DNA of 64,000 nt, taken from positions 16,159-80,158 of the forward strand of contig JACCFC020000014.1 in NCBI GenBank assembly GCA_020830965.2, in the 5' to 3' direction. Positions 53,345-62,100 of the stretch are shown piece after piece. Position 1 is the first letter of the stretch, and each line of letters begins with the position of its first letter. This DNA is from Neisseriaceae bacterium TC5R-5. Lineage in GTDB: Bacteria; Pseudomonadota; Gammaproteobacteria; Burkholderiales; Chromobacteriaceae. The position numbers and the translations under genes were made by a program. Under the pieces are notes generated by a model, which saw nothing but the letters and a program-made list of their open reading frames with translations, searched no databases and had not been told where the DNA came from.

Positions 53345-53926
53345 TTACAATAGATAAACCGCACTACCCACCAGCAAAGCAGCCAGCACACGGTTAAATA
53401 AGCGCATGCGCCCGCTGTGGCGTAGCTGGTGTTGCAGCAGGCTGCCCGCATAGCCCCAGCAGGCAAGCGAGCCATAACACACCACAAAGTAAATAAGTGC
53501 AAACTGGCCAACTAATAGTGTGCTGCCGCTGGCTGCATAAGCCCCCATGCCGGCCAGTGAAGCTAGCCAGGCTTTAGGATTTAACCATTGCATGATCGCG
53601 CCATGTAAAAAGGACGGGGGCGGGGCTGAGGATTGTTGAGCGAACTCACCATCACTACGTGCCAGCTTGTAGGCGATGAATAGCAGAAAAGCCATGCCGG
53701 CATAGTGAATAGCCTGATCTAAATAAGGCAGTTGACTGAGTAAGGCATGCAAACCCAGACCAATGAGTAAGAGTAATAAGGTAAAACCGATGGTGGCGCC
53801 GCTGATATGGCGCAGACTGGCGCTAAAGCCATAACGTGCACCGCTGCTCAAAGCCACCAAGTTGACCGGGCCGGGAGAGAGGGAACTGGCCAGTGCAAAG
53901 GCAACCATGGAAAAGTAGAGGTTCAT
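53345..53926 (-). CDS. LysE family amino-acid exporter
   Basis: A 193-residue inner-membrane protein with about six helices. The family opening is clear: ASSLSPGPVNLVALSSGARYG near residues 14-34 (split). The QWLNPKAWLASLAG segment is also typical. It exports an amino acid or a related compound; substrate unknown. The convergent AraC-type gene may control it. 247 bases separate it from gyrA, which is divergent. Confidence 0.88.
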   Translation of the reverse strand: MNLYFSMVAFALASSLSPGPVNLVALSSGARYGFSASLRHISGATIGFTLLLLLIGLGLHALLSQLPYLDQAIHYAGMAFLLFIAYKLARSDGEFAQQSSAPPPSFLHGAIMQWLNPKAWLASLAGMGAYAASGSTLLVGQFALIYFVVCYGSLACWGYAGSLLQHQLRHSGRMRLFNRVLAALLVGSAVYLL

Positions 53927-54173
53927 TGCTGGTCTCGTGAGTATCTATAGAAAGTAGCAAGATAAATACGCAACCCGCTTTTGTATTGAAGAAAATGCGC
54001 TAGTTAATCTATCTAGGCTGACCTGAGTGTGGGTGCCTGCCCCCTCAACGCAGCGCCGGCAACTGTGCTAGAATACCGACATTATTTTTCATGCTTTACT
54101 GCTCCGCTCTCGGGCCGATGTTACGGGCTCATCCTCATGGAGTGGTTTACTCATTGTTACCCATCAAGAAACT

Positions 54174-56876
54174 ATGACCGATACCCAGTTCGCCAAGGAA
54201 ACGCTCCCCATCAGCCTGGAAGAGGAAATGCGCCGCTCCTATCTAGATTACGCGATGAGCGTGATTGTAGGCCGTGCCTTGCCCGATGTGCGTGATGGTC
54301 TCAAGCCGGTACACCGCCGCGTATTATTTGCGATGCACGAGTTATCCAATGATTGGAATCGCGCTTACAAAAAGTCAGCGCGTATCGTGGGCGATGTGAT
54401 CGGTAAATATCACCCGCATGGCGATACCGCCGTGTACGACACCATTGTGCGCATGGCGCAGAACTTCTCCCTGCGTTACCCCTTGATTGACGGCCAAGGC
54501 AATTTTGGCTCGGTAGATGGCGATAACGCTGCGGCGATGCGTTATACCGAAATTCGTATGTCACGTATTGCTCACGAGTTGCTGGCGGACATTGATAAAG
54601 AAACCGTAGATTTTGGGGCCAACTATGATGGTTCCGAGCATGAGCCGCTAATTCTGCCGGCCAAGATCCCTAATCTGCTGATCAATGGCTCCTCCGGCAT
54701 TGCCGTGGGCATGGCCACCAATATCCCGCCGCATAATCTGGTGGAAGTGGTGGATGCCTGTCTGGCGCTGTTAGCCAATAGCGATTTGACCATTGATGAA
54801 CTGATCGACATCATCCCCGCACCGGACTTCCCCACCGCCGGTATCATCTATGGCACTGCGGGTGTCAAAGAAGGTTACCGTACTGGTCGTGGTCGCGTTA
54901 TCATGCGCGCGCGTGCGCATTTTGAAGAGATCGGCAAGGGCGATCGCCAGGCCATCATCATCGATGAAATCCCCTATCAAGTGAATAAATCACGCTTACT
55001 GGAACGCATTGGCGAACTGGTACGCGAAAAACTGATTGAGGGGATTTCTGACCTGCGTGACGAATCGGATAAATCCGGTATGCGCGTGGTGATTGAGCTT
55101 AAGCGTGGCGAAATGCCGGAAGTGGTGCTCAACCATCTGTACAAGCTCACCCAGTTACAGGATAGCTTTGGCATCAATATGGTGGCCTTGGTGGATGGTC
55201 AGCCGCGTCTGCTCAATCTCAAGCAGATTCTGGCCGAGTTCCTGCGCCATCGTCGCGAAGTGGTTACCCGCCGTACCATTTATGAACTGCGTAAAGCACG
55301 CGAACGTGGCCATATTCTGGAAGGCTTGGCGGTGGCCTTATCCAATGTTGATGAAATCATCGCCTTGATTAAAGCCTCAGACACCCCACCACAAGCCAAA
55401 GTGGCACTGATGGGGCGTGAATGGCGCTCGGCGCTGGTGGAAGAAATGCTGGCGCGGGTAGACCTGAACAGCGCCCGCCCGGATGGTCTTGGTGAAGAGT
55501 TTGGCCTCAAGGCCAGTGGCTATCGCTTGTCCGAAGCACAGGCACAGGCGATTCTGGAAATGCGTCTGCAACGCCTCACCGGCCTGGAGCAGGACAAGAT
55601 TGTTGGCGAGTACCGCGACATCATGACGGTGATCCTAGACTTACTCGACATTCTGGCGCGGCCAGAACGTATCAATCAGATTATTTCCGACGAACTGAAC
55701 GCCATCAAAAACCAGTTTGGCGATGCTCGTCGCTCCGAAATCGAACCCTTCGGTGCCGATATCAATATTGAAGACCTGATCACGCCGCAGGAAATGGTAG
55801 TCACCATTTCGCATACCGGCTATATCAAGGCACAGCCTATCGACGACTACAGCGCGCAGCGCCGTGGCGGACGTGGTAAGCAGGCGGCAGCCACCAAGGA
55901 TGATGACTTCATCGACACCCTGTTTGTTGCCAATACCCACGACTATATATTGTGCTTCTCCAGCAAGGGCCGTTGCTACTGGCGCAAAGTGTATGAATTG
56001 CCGCAAGGTGGCCGCGCCAGTCGTGGCAAGCCTATCGTCAATGTGCTGCCACTGAGCGAAGGCGAAAAGATCAATGCGCTGCTGCCGGTGAAAGCCTTTG
56101 GCAGTACCGAAGTGGCCGAGTTGGAGGATGATGCTGAAGTCGCTGGCTTGGAAATCGCCGAGATGGACGAAGAAGTCGAGACGGAGGATAAGACCAAAGG
56201 CCCATTCATCTTTATGTGTACTGCCAGCGGTACCGTCAAAAAGACCCCGCTGCTGGCCTTCTCCAAACCCCGTAAAAATGGCATTGCCGCTGTGACGCTG
56301 AACGAAGGCGACAATCTGATTGGGGTTGCCCTGACCAGTGGCGATGATCAGATCATGCTGTTCTCGGATGCAGGCAAGGCCGTGCGCTTTAGCGAAAGCA
56401 ATGTGCGCGCGATGGGCCGTACCGCCACAGGCGTGCGTGGCATGATGTTGGGTGCAGGACAACAGGTGATTTCGCTGCTGGTCACCAACTCGGAAGAACA
56501 GATCGTCCTCACCGCCAGCGATGGTGGTTACGGTAAGCGCACCAGAGTAGGCGACTTCCGCCATACCAGCCGTGGCAAGCAAGGTGTGATCGCGATGGAT
56601 CTCACCGATAAAACCGGTTTCAAACTGGTCGCAGCCAGCTTGGTGGAAGAAACGGATGATGTGATGCTGATCACTACGGGTGGCGTGCTGATTCGCACCA
56701 AGGTGGCACAGATTCGTGAAACTGGTCGCGCGGCACAAGGCGTTCGCCTGATCAATCTGGATGAAGGCGAGCATCTGATTGGCCTGGAAAAAGTCGCCGA
56801 AAGCGAAAGCGAAGATGATGTGCTGGATGAGTCGCTGGGCGATGATGAAGCACCGGCAGCGGACGAGACCGTATGA
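54174..56876 (+). CDS. gyrA: DNA gyrase subunit A
   Basis: 900 residues. The winged-helix/breakage-reunion domain (1-520) has the catalytic Tyr124 in [11 protein letters not shown]. The quinolone-resistance region reads [17 protein letters not shown], with Thr85 and Asp89 at the positions of E. coli Ser83 and Asp87. The C-terminal beta-pinwheel (about 530-850) includes the GyrA box QRRGGRGKQ and an acidic tail. An insertion rich in Glu and Asp (residues about 640-675) lies inside the pinwheel. Its TGA overlaps the next ATG, so a thioesterase gene is coupled to it. The promoter is probably around TAGAAT at 54070; the ribosome site is weak. Confidence 0.97.
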   Translation: MTDTQFAKETLPISLEEEMRRSYLDYAMSVIVGRALPDVRDGLKPVHRRVLFAMHELSNDWNRAYKKSARIVGDVIGKYHPHGDTAVYDTIVRMAQNFSLRYPLIDGQGNFGSVDGDNAAAMRYTEIRMSRIAHELLADIDKETVDFGANYDGSEHEPLILPAKIPNLLINGSSGIAVGMATNIPPHNLVEVVDACLALLANSDLTIDELIDIIPAPDFPTAGIIYGTAGVKEGYRTGRGRVIMRARAHFEEIGKGDRQAIIIDEIPYQVNKSRLLERIGELVREKLIEGISDLRDESDKSGMRVVIELKRGEMPEVVLNHLYKLTQLQDSFGINMVALVDGQPRLLNLKQILAEFLRHRREVVTRRTIYELRKARERGHILEGLAVALSNVDEIIALIKASDTPPQAKVALMGREWRSALVEEMLARVDLNSARPDGLGEEFGLKASGYRLSEAQAQAILEMRLQRLTGLEQDKIVGEYRDIMTVILDLLDILARPERINQIISDELNAIKNQFGDARRSEIEPFGADINIEDLITPQEMVVTISHTGYIKAQPIDDYSAQRRGGRGKQAAATKDDDFIDTLFVANTHDYILCFSSKGRCYWRKVYELPQGGRASRGKPIVNVLPLSEGEKINALLPVKAFGSTEVAELEDDAEVAGLEIAEMDEEVETEDKTKGPFIFMCTASGTVKKTPLLAFSKPRKNGIAAVTLNEGDNLIGVALTSGDDQIMLFSDAGKAVRFSESNVRAMGRTATGVRGMMLGAGQQVISLLVTNSEEQIVLTASDGGYGKRTRVGDFRHTSRGKQGVIAMDLTDKTGFKLVAASLVEETDDVMLITTGGVLIRTKVAQIRETGRAAQGVRLINLDEGEHLIGLEKVAESESEDDVLDESLGDDEAPAADETV

Positions 56877-57343
56877 TGCAGCAGCCGGCTAATCCAGCAT
56901 TATTTGATGCCATCAGTCGGCTGTTTGTTTCTTTGCCGCACTGTCAAACACTAGGCATACGCTATGTAGGCATCACCGGGCGTAAACCGACGCTTCAACT
57001 GGACTGGCGCGCCGACCTCGTCGGCAACCCCGCCAGCGGCGTCATCCATGGCGGGGTGATTACCTCGCTGGTCGATACCTGTAGCGCCATCGCTGTGGCT
57101 GCCCATCTACCGGAAGGGCAAGTCATCGCGACACTGGATTTACGCATTGATTATCTAACAGCGGCCACCACGGGCAAGCCGATACTTTGTACCGCCGAAT
57201 GCTACCGCCTTAGCAGCCAGATCGCCTTCACCCGCGCGGTGTGTTATCACGACGACCCGAACGAGCCGATTGCGCATGGCGTGGCGACCTTTATGCGCGA
57301 ATCCAGTCCACTACCCGCTGTCGCAGGGGTGTCGCATGAATAA
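56873..57343 (+). CDS. PaaI-like hotdog thioesterase
   Basis: 156 residues (a second ATG at 56876 would shorten it by one). It has the hotdog motif [24 protein letters not shown], split at the catalytic HGG turn with a nearby Asp, and the following long beta strands [14 protein letters not shown]. Such enzymes hydrolyse acyl-CoA thioesters of aryl or short-chain acids. It overlaps gyrA by four bases and a second hotdog gene by eight, so the two thioesterases probably act as one hetero-oligomer or on related substrates. Confidence 0.88.
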   Translation: MMQQPANPALFDAISRLFVSLPHCQTLGIRYVGITGRKPTLQLDWRADLVGNPASGVIHGGVITSLVDTCSAIAVAAHLPEGQVIATLDLRIDYLTAATTGKPILCTAECYRLSSQIAFTRAVCYHDDPNEPIAHGVATFMRESSPLPAVAGVSHE

Positions 57344-57779
57344 TCTCTTTATGCAGAACTTTGCCCGCTGGCGCGAACAAAAAGCCTATCAGCAGATTGT
57401 TGACGCGCTGCCCTATGTCAAACTGATGGGGGTGACGATGACGGAAGACGCTGACGGCGACTTACGCTTCAGCCTACCTTTTGCTGCGCGCAACCTGGGT
57501 AATACCGTCTTACCGGCGCTGCATGGCGGCCTGATTGGCGGCTTTCTCGAAAGTGCCGCGATGATCTACCTGATGTGGCATCGGGAAGCGCCGGAAGCCC
57601 CCAAGATTATTGACTTCTCATTAGACTATCTGCGTCCAGGTCGCCCGCAAACCCTATTTGCCCGTTGTGAAATTACCAAGCAAGGCAAGCGCGTTGCCCA
57701 TGTGCTGATTGAGGCCTGGCAAGATGACGAACGTAAACCGGTGGCGGTCGCCCGGGCCCATTTCTTACTGAATAGTTAG
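57336..57779 (+). CDS. Second PaaI-like hotdog thioesterase
   Basis: 147 residues from the ATG at 57336, which has AGGGGTG upstream; the frame upstream to 57270 lies within the preceding gene. The hotdog core is LPALHGGLIGGFLESAAMIY with the HGG turn, and FSLDYLRPGRPQTLFARCEI matches the partner strand. It is clearly a relative of the preceding gene but diverged, lacking the Asp in the helix after HGG (Glu instead). Together they look like a tandem duplication conserved beside gyrA. Confidence 0.85.
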   Translation: MNNLFMQNFARWREQKAYQQIVDALPYVKLMGVTMTEDADGDLRFSLPFAARNLGNTVLPALHGGLIGGFLESAAMIYLMWHREAPEAPKIIDFSLDYLRPGRPQTLFARCEITKQGKRVAHVLIEAWQDDERKPVAVARAHFLLNS

Positions 57780-57835
57780 CCTTACTTAAGCAGGCGTGCT
57801 GCTCACGCTGCTGATAATGGAAGTCTCGGTCACCC

Positions 57836-57862
57836 CCGAGCTCACTTTGGTGAACTCGGCGA
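57836..57862 (+). promoter_or_regulatory. Imperfect hairpin in the serC leader
   Basis: CCGAGCTCAC and GGTGAACTCGG can form a stem around TTT, with one mismatch, about 35 bases before the serC ATG. It may end the gyrA-thioesterase transcript or modulate serC. No T-run follows. Confidence 0.3.
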
Positions 57863-57898
57863 CTAAAACAGTCTGCAAACCCCCTATAGAGGAAAACC

Positions 57899-58987
57899 AT
57901 GGCCAAGGTATACAACTTCTCTGCCGGACCGGCCGTTTTGCCACATCAGGTACTGGCTGAAGCGCAAAGCGAAATGCTCGACTGGCACGGCTCCGGCATG
58001 TGTGTGATGGAAATGAGTCATCGTGGCAAAGAATTCATGCAGATCATTCACGATGCCGAACACGACCTGCGCGCGCTGATGAATATCCCGGACAACTACA
58101 AAGTGCTATTCCTGCAAGGTGGCGCATCCATGCAGTTTGCGATGGTGCCGCTGAATCTCTTGGGCGATAAAACCGGCATCGACATCGTCAACACCGGCCA
58201 CTGGTCGAAACTGGCAATCAAAGAAGCGCGCCGTTACGGTAAGGTGAATGTGGTGGCCAGCAGCGAAGACCGCAATTTTGCCTATGTCCCGGAGCAAAGT
58301 ACCTGGCAATGCGACCCTAAAGCTGCCTATCTGCACTACACCTCTAATGAAACCATCGGTGGCTTGCAATTTCCTTATGTTCCCACCAGTTTGAAAGACG
58401 TACCGTTAGTGTGTGATATGTCATCCGACTTCCTGTCGCGTGAAGTAGACGTCAGTCAGTTTGGCCTGATCTATGCCGGTGCGCAGAAAAACATCGGCCC
58501 CTCTGGCCTGGTGGTGATGATTGTGCGTGAGGACCTGCTCGGTAAAGCCCGTGCCGACCTGCCTACCATGCTGAATTATCAAGTTCATGCCGATGCCGAT
58601 TCCATGTACAACACCCCGCCCACCTTTCCGCTCTATATTGCCGGGCTGGTGTTTAAATGGCTGCAAGAGCAGGGCGGGGTCAAAGGCATTGCCACCCGCA
58701 ATGCCGAAAAATCCGGCCTGCTCAATCATGTGATTGAAAGCAGTGCCGGTTTCTATAGCACGCATATTGACGCACCCTATCGCTCCAAGATGAATGTGGT
58801 CTTTCGCCTCCAAGAAGAAGCGTTGGAAGAAGCATTTTTACTAGAAGCCCGTAAAAACGGCCTGATTCAGCTCAAGGGCCATCGTGCGGTGGGCGGCATA
58901 CGTGCTTCCATCTACAACGCCATGCCGATAGAAGGAGTTAAATCGCTGGCCAACTTTATGCAGGATTTTGCCCGCCAGCACGGCTAG
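57899..58987 (+). CDS. serC: Phosphoserine aminotransferase
   Basis: A 362-residue PLP enzyme of class V that makes 3-phosphoserine (serine pathway) and 4-phosphohydroxythreonine (vitamin B6 pathway). The start KVYNFSAGPAVLPHQVL, the GGASMQFAMVP phosphate loop, CDMSSDFLSR and the PLP lysine in YAGAQKNIGPSGLVV are all as expected. GAGGAAA precedes the ATG. gyrA followed by serC is a common order in betaproteobacteria. A long terminator follows. Confidence 0.97.
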   Translation: MAKVYNFSAGPAVLPHQVLAEAQSEMLDWHGSGMCVMEMSHRGKEFMQIIHDAEHDLRALMNIPDNYKVLFLQGGASMQFAMVPLNLLGDKTGIDIVNTGHWSKLAIKEARRYGKVNVVASSEDRNFAYVPEQSTWQCDPKAAYLHYTSNETIGGLQFPYVPTSLKDVPLVCDMSSDFLSREVDVSQFGLIYAGAQKNIGPSGLVVMIVREDLLGKARADLPTMLNYQVHADADSMYNTPPTFPLYIAGLVFKWLQEQGGVKGIATRNAEKSGLLNHVIESSAGFYSTHIDAPYRSKMNVVFRLQEEALEEAFLLEARKNGLIQLKGHRAVGGIRASIYNAMPIEGVKSLANFMQDFARQHG

Positions 58988-59004
58988 TCTTTAAATCACA
59001 CTCT

Positions 59005-59051
59005 AAATAAGCCGCCGTTCACTTTAGAAAGTGAACGGCGGCTTATTTTTT
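59005..59051 (+). terminator. Intrinsic terminator of serC
   Basis: Inverted arms at 59005-59025 and 59028-59048 (AAATAAGCCGCCGTTCAC and its complement) make a stem of about 20 bp with T-rich flank TTATTTTTTG. The A-rich left flank makes it usable in both directions. Confidence 0.9.
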
Positions 59052-59168
59052 GTATGTGTATTGCATTGTAATCGCGCGATTTGTGTATATGCTTTTTATA
59101 TAAACAGTTTTGTTGTCGGCACTGAGAAAGCCATCACTGTATTCTCTATTCGTTCTGGAGGTTGGTAT

Positions 59169-62100
59169 ATGAAAACCCGTCATGCCCTTGCTGTAGGTCA
59201 TCATCCGTTTTGCCCGCCTTTTACCCCTTCGCGCTTACCTCATTTATTGGACAGTACCTTCGGCAAACCGTTGTGGCCACTGCTGCTGAGTGGCGTGATG
59301 CTGGCGCTTAATCCGCTGACCTCGCAAGCGCTAGATTTTACGACGGCAGGAGGGAGTACCACATCCACTGGGGCCACGTCTGGGCCGGGTGGACAGGGAG
59401 GCTTAGCGGGGGGAGGTGGTGGGATTGATAATGCAGTTAGTGCTGGACGTGGTGGTAATGGTGCCCTACTCGCTGCTGATGGCTTGACGGTGACTAGTGC
59501 TACTGCCGGCTCAGGCGGTGCTGCTGGTGCCGGTACGGTGACGACTAATAATCTCAGTGCGGGCGGTTCTGGTACCGGAGGGCAATCAGTCAATACCGGT
59601 GTGGGTGGTAATGGTGCAGTGGGAACGGTCAGTAGTGTGACATCATTGACTATCACCAACACCAATAGTTATCAGGGAGGCAACGGCGGCGTATCCACGG
59701 CAGGAAGCGGTGGTGCTGGCGGTGGTGGCGGTGGTGGTGGTGGTGGTTTGGTGCTGACGGCTAATGGTGTTCAACTGAGCATAGCGAGTAACGGGCAGGT
59801 GGTCGGTGGTAATGGTGGTGGCCCAATGGCGTTTGGTTCCGGTGGCGGCGGTGGTGCCGGTCTGGTGCTGACTACTGCTGGCACCGTAACCAACTCCGGT
59901 ACGATCCGTGGTGGTGATGGCGGTGTCAGTAGCCATGGTGTGGGTTATGGCGGCGGTGGTGGGGCGGGGCTGTTTTTATTCAATGGCGGAACCGTGGTCA
60001 ATAATGCTGGTGCCACGATCAATGGCGGTGCTAGCCGTTCTGCTGCCGCTACGGCACCGGCAGCAAGTGGTAGTGGCATGATCAGTAATCGCGGCACCAT
60101 AACAAATAGCGGCACCATTCGCGGAGGGGATACGTTCAACACAGCTGCCGCCGCAGGGGGGTACGGCATTCAGGCCAATGGCTCAATCATTACCAATAAT
60201 GCTGGAGGCCAGATTATTGGTGGGAGCAATGCAGTGGCTTCCTCGACTAGTGCAGCGGTGGCGCTGAGCAATGATGGCGGGGCAACGCTGATTAATATGG
60301 GGATAATTACCGGTGGTGTAGGTAACCGTACTGGAGCACTGGGTACGACTGGGATATTGGTGAACAGCAATAACAATATCATTATCAATACTAATGCCAT
60401 TAGTGGTGGTCTCGCGTTTAATGGTACTACCCGAGCCAATGCGATGACCATTTCAGGTGACAATAATCGCCTGGAGTTACAGGCGGGTTATGCGTTTACC
60501 GGCAATGTGGTGTCCACCGGTAGTGGTAATGTGTTGGCCTTGGGGGGCGATAGTGCCGCGAGCTTCGACTCTTCTCAGATAAGTGCAACGGGTCAGTTTC
60601 GGCAGTTAACAAATATTGAAAAAACCGGCAATAGCACCTGGACATTGAGTAATCAGTCTTTCGCAGTGCTGAACTGGACTTTAAAAAGCGGTGTCCTGGC
60701 CATTTCCAGTTACAGCCTGGGTGCCATTGGTAGTTCGCTCACCTTTGATGGCGGTACGTTACAGGTGAATGGCTCGCCCTTTTTCTCTGGACACCCGGTG
60801 ACGTTCAATACTGGGGGTGGCACGATTGATATTTCTGGTTCAAATCTGGTTTGGTTCGATGCCAATATGAGTGGCGTGGGTGGCCTGACCAAGACCGGAA
60901 GCGGTGTGCTGCAAATTAGGGGTAATACTAGTTATGCAGATGGAACCACTATTTCTGCTGGTGTGCTGCAAATTGGTAATAACGATGCTTCTGGCAGCAT
61001 CAGCGGTAATATTGTCGACAACGCCGAATTACAGTTTAACCGCAGTGACAGCTTCGCCGCCGCCAACAACATCAGCGGCAATGGCATTGTGACTAAATAT
61101 GGTAGTGGCGTCCTCACGCTCAGTGGTAACAACACTTACAGGGGTGGCACGGTCATCAACGCGGGCACCTTGGCGTTTGCCGCCGGAACAGCGCTTGGTA
61201 GTGGTCGCCTAACCCTCAATGCTGGCACCACCTTGGAGAATACCGCCGCCACCAACCTAACGAATGCGCTGCTGCTCAATGGTAGTAGCACGCTACAGAC
61301 CGATGCCAACCTGGGTTTGAGTGGCATTATCAGCGGCACTGGCGGCTTCAGCAAGACCGGCACTGGCACCCTCACCCTCAGCGGCAATAATACTTACAGC
61401 GGGGCCACCACCGTGAGCAATGGCACGCTGCAAGCGGGTGCTGCCAATGTGTTGGCCAAAAGTAGTGCACTGACTCTCGCGGCGAATACCACCCTGAATC
61501 TCAATGATTTCGATCAGACCATCAATCAACTCACCGGCCTAGCGACCAGCAGTATTACGCTGGGCACAGCTACGCTGACGGCCAATTACGCTAGCGGCAC
61601 GCATACCCTTGCCAGCGCCATCAGCGGGCAGGGTGGCCTCACTAAAACCGGTGCTGGCACGCTGATACTGAGCGGCAGCGATAGCTATACCGGTGCCACC
61701 AATATCAACGAAGGCACCCTACAACTAAGCTCCGTCAATGAACTACAAAGCAGCAGTGCCATCGGTATAGCCGATGGGGCCACGCTGAATACCGGGGGGG
61801 TTAATCAGCAGCTCAATAGTCTATCCGGTGCTGGCTCCGTCCAAATGGGCACAACCACGCTTACCGTCAACAACAACATCAATAAGGACAGCACCTTTAG
61901 TGGCGTGATTAATAGCAGTGGTGGCACCCTCAATAAAATAGGCCTAGGTGCGCTCACCCTGGCTAACCATAACAACCAGCTGAACAATATTAATGTCAAC
62001 CAAGGCAAGCTTGTGCTGGACTACGATGGCACGATGACGGTAGCGGGTAATTACACGACGGCTTCCGGGGCTAATACCGTCATTTTCGGCTCCCCAGCCT

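Noticed and set aside
55641..56774. A 377-codon open frame antisense to gyrA
   Set aside because: It is the mirror of the strongly conserved gyrA pinwheel; its residues are low-complexity and histidine-rich with no domain.
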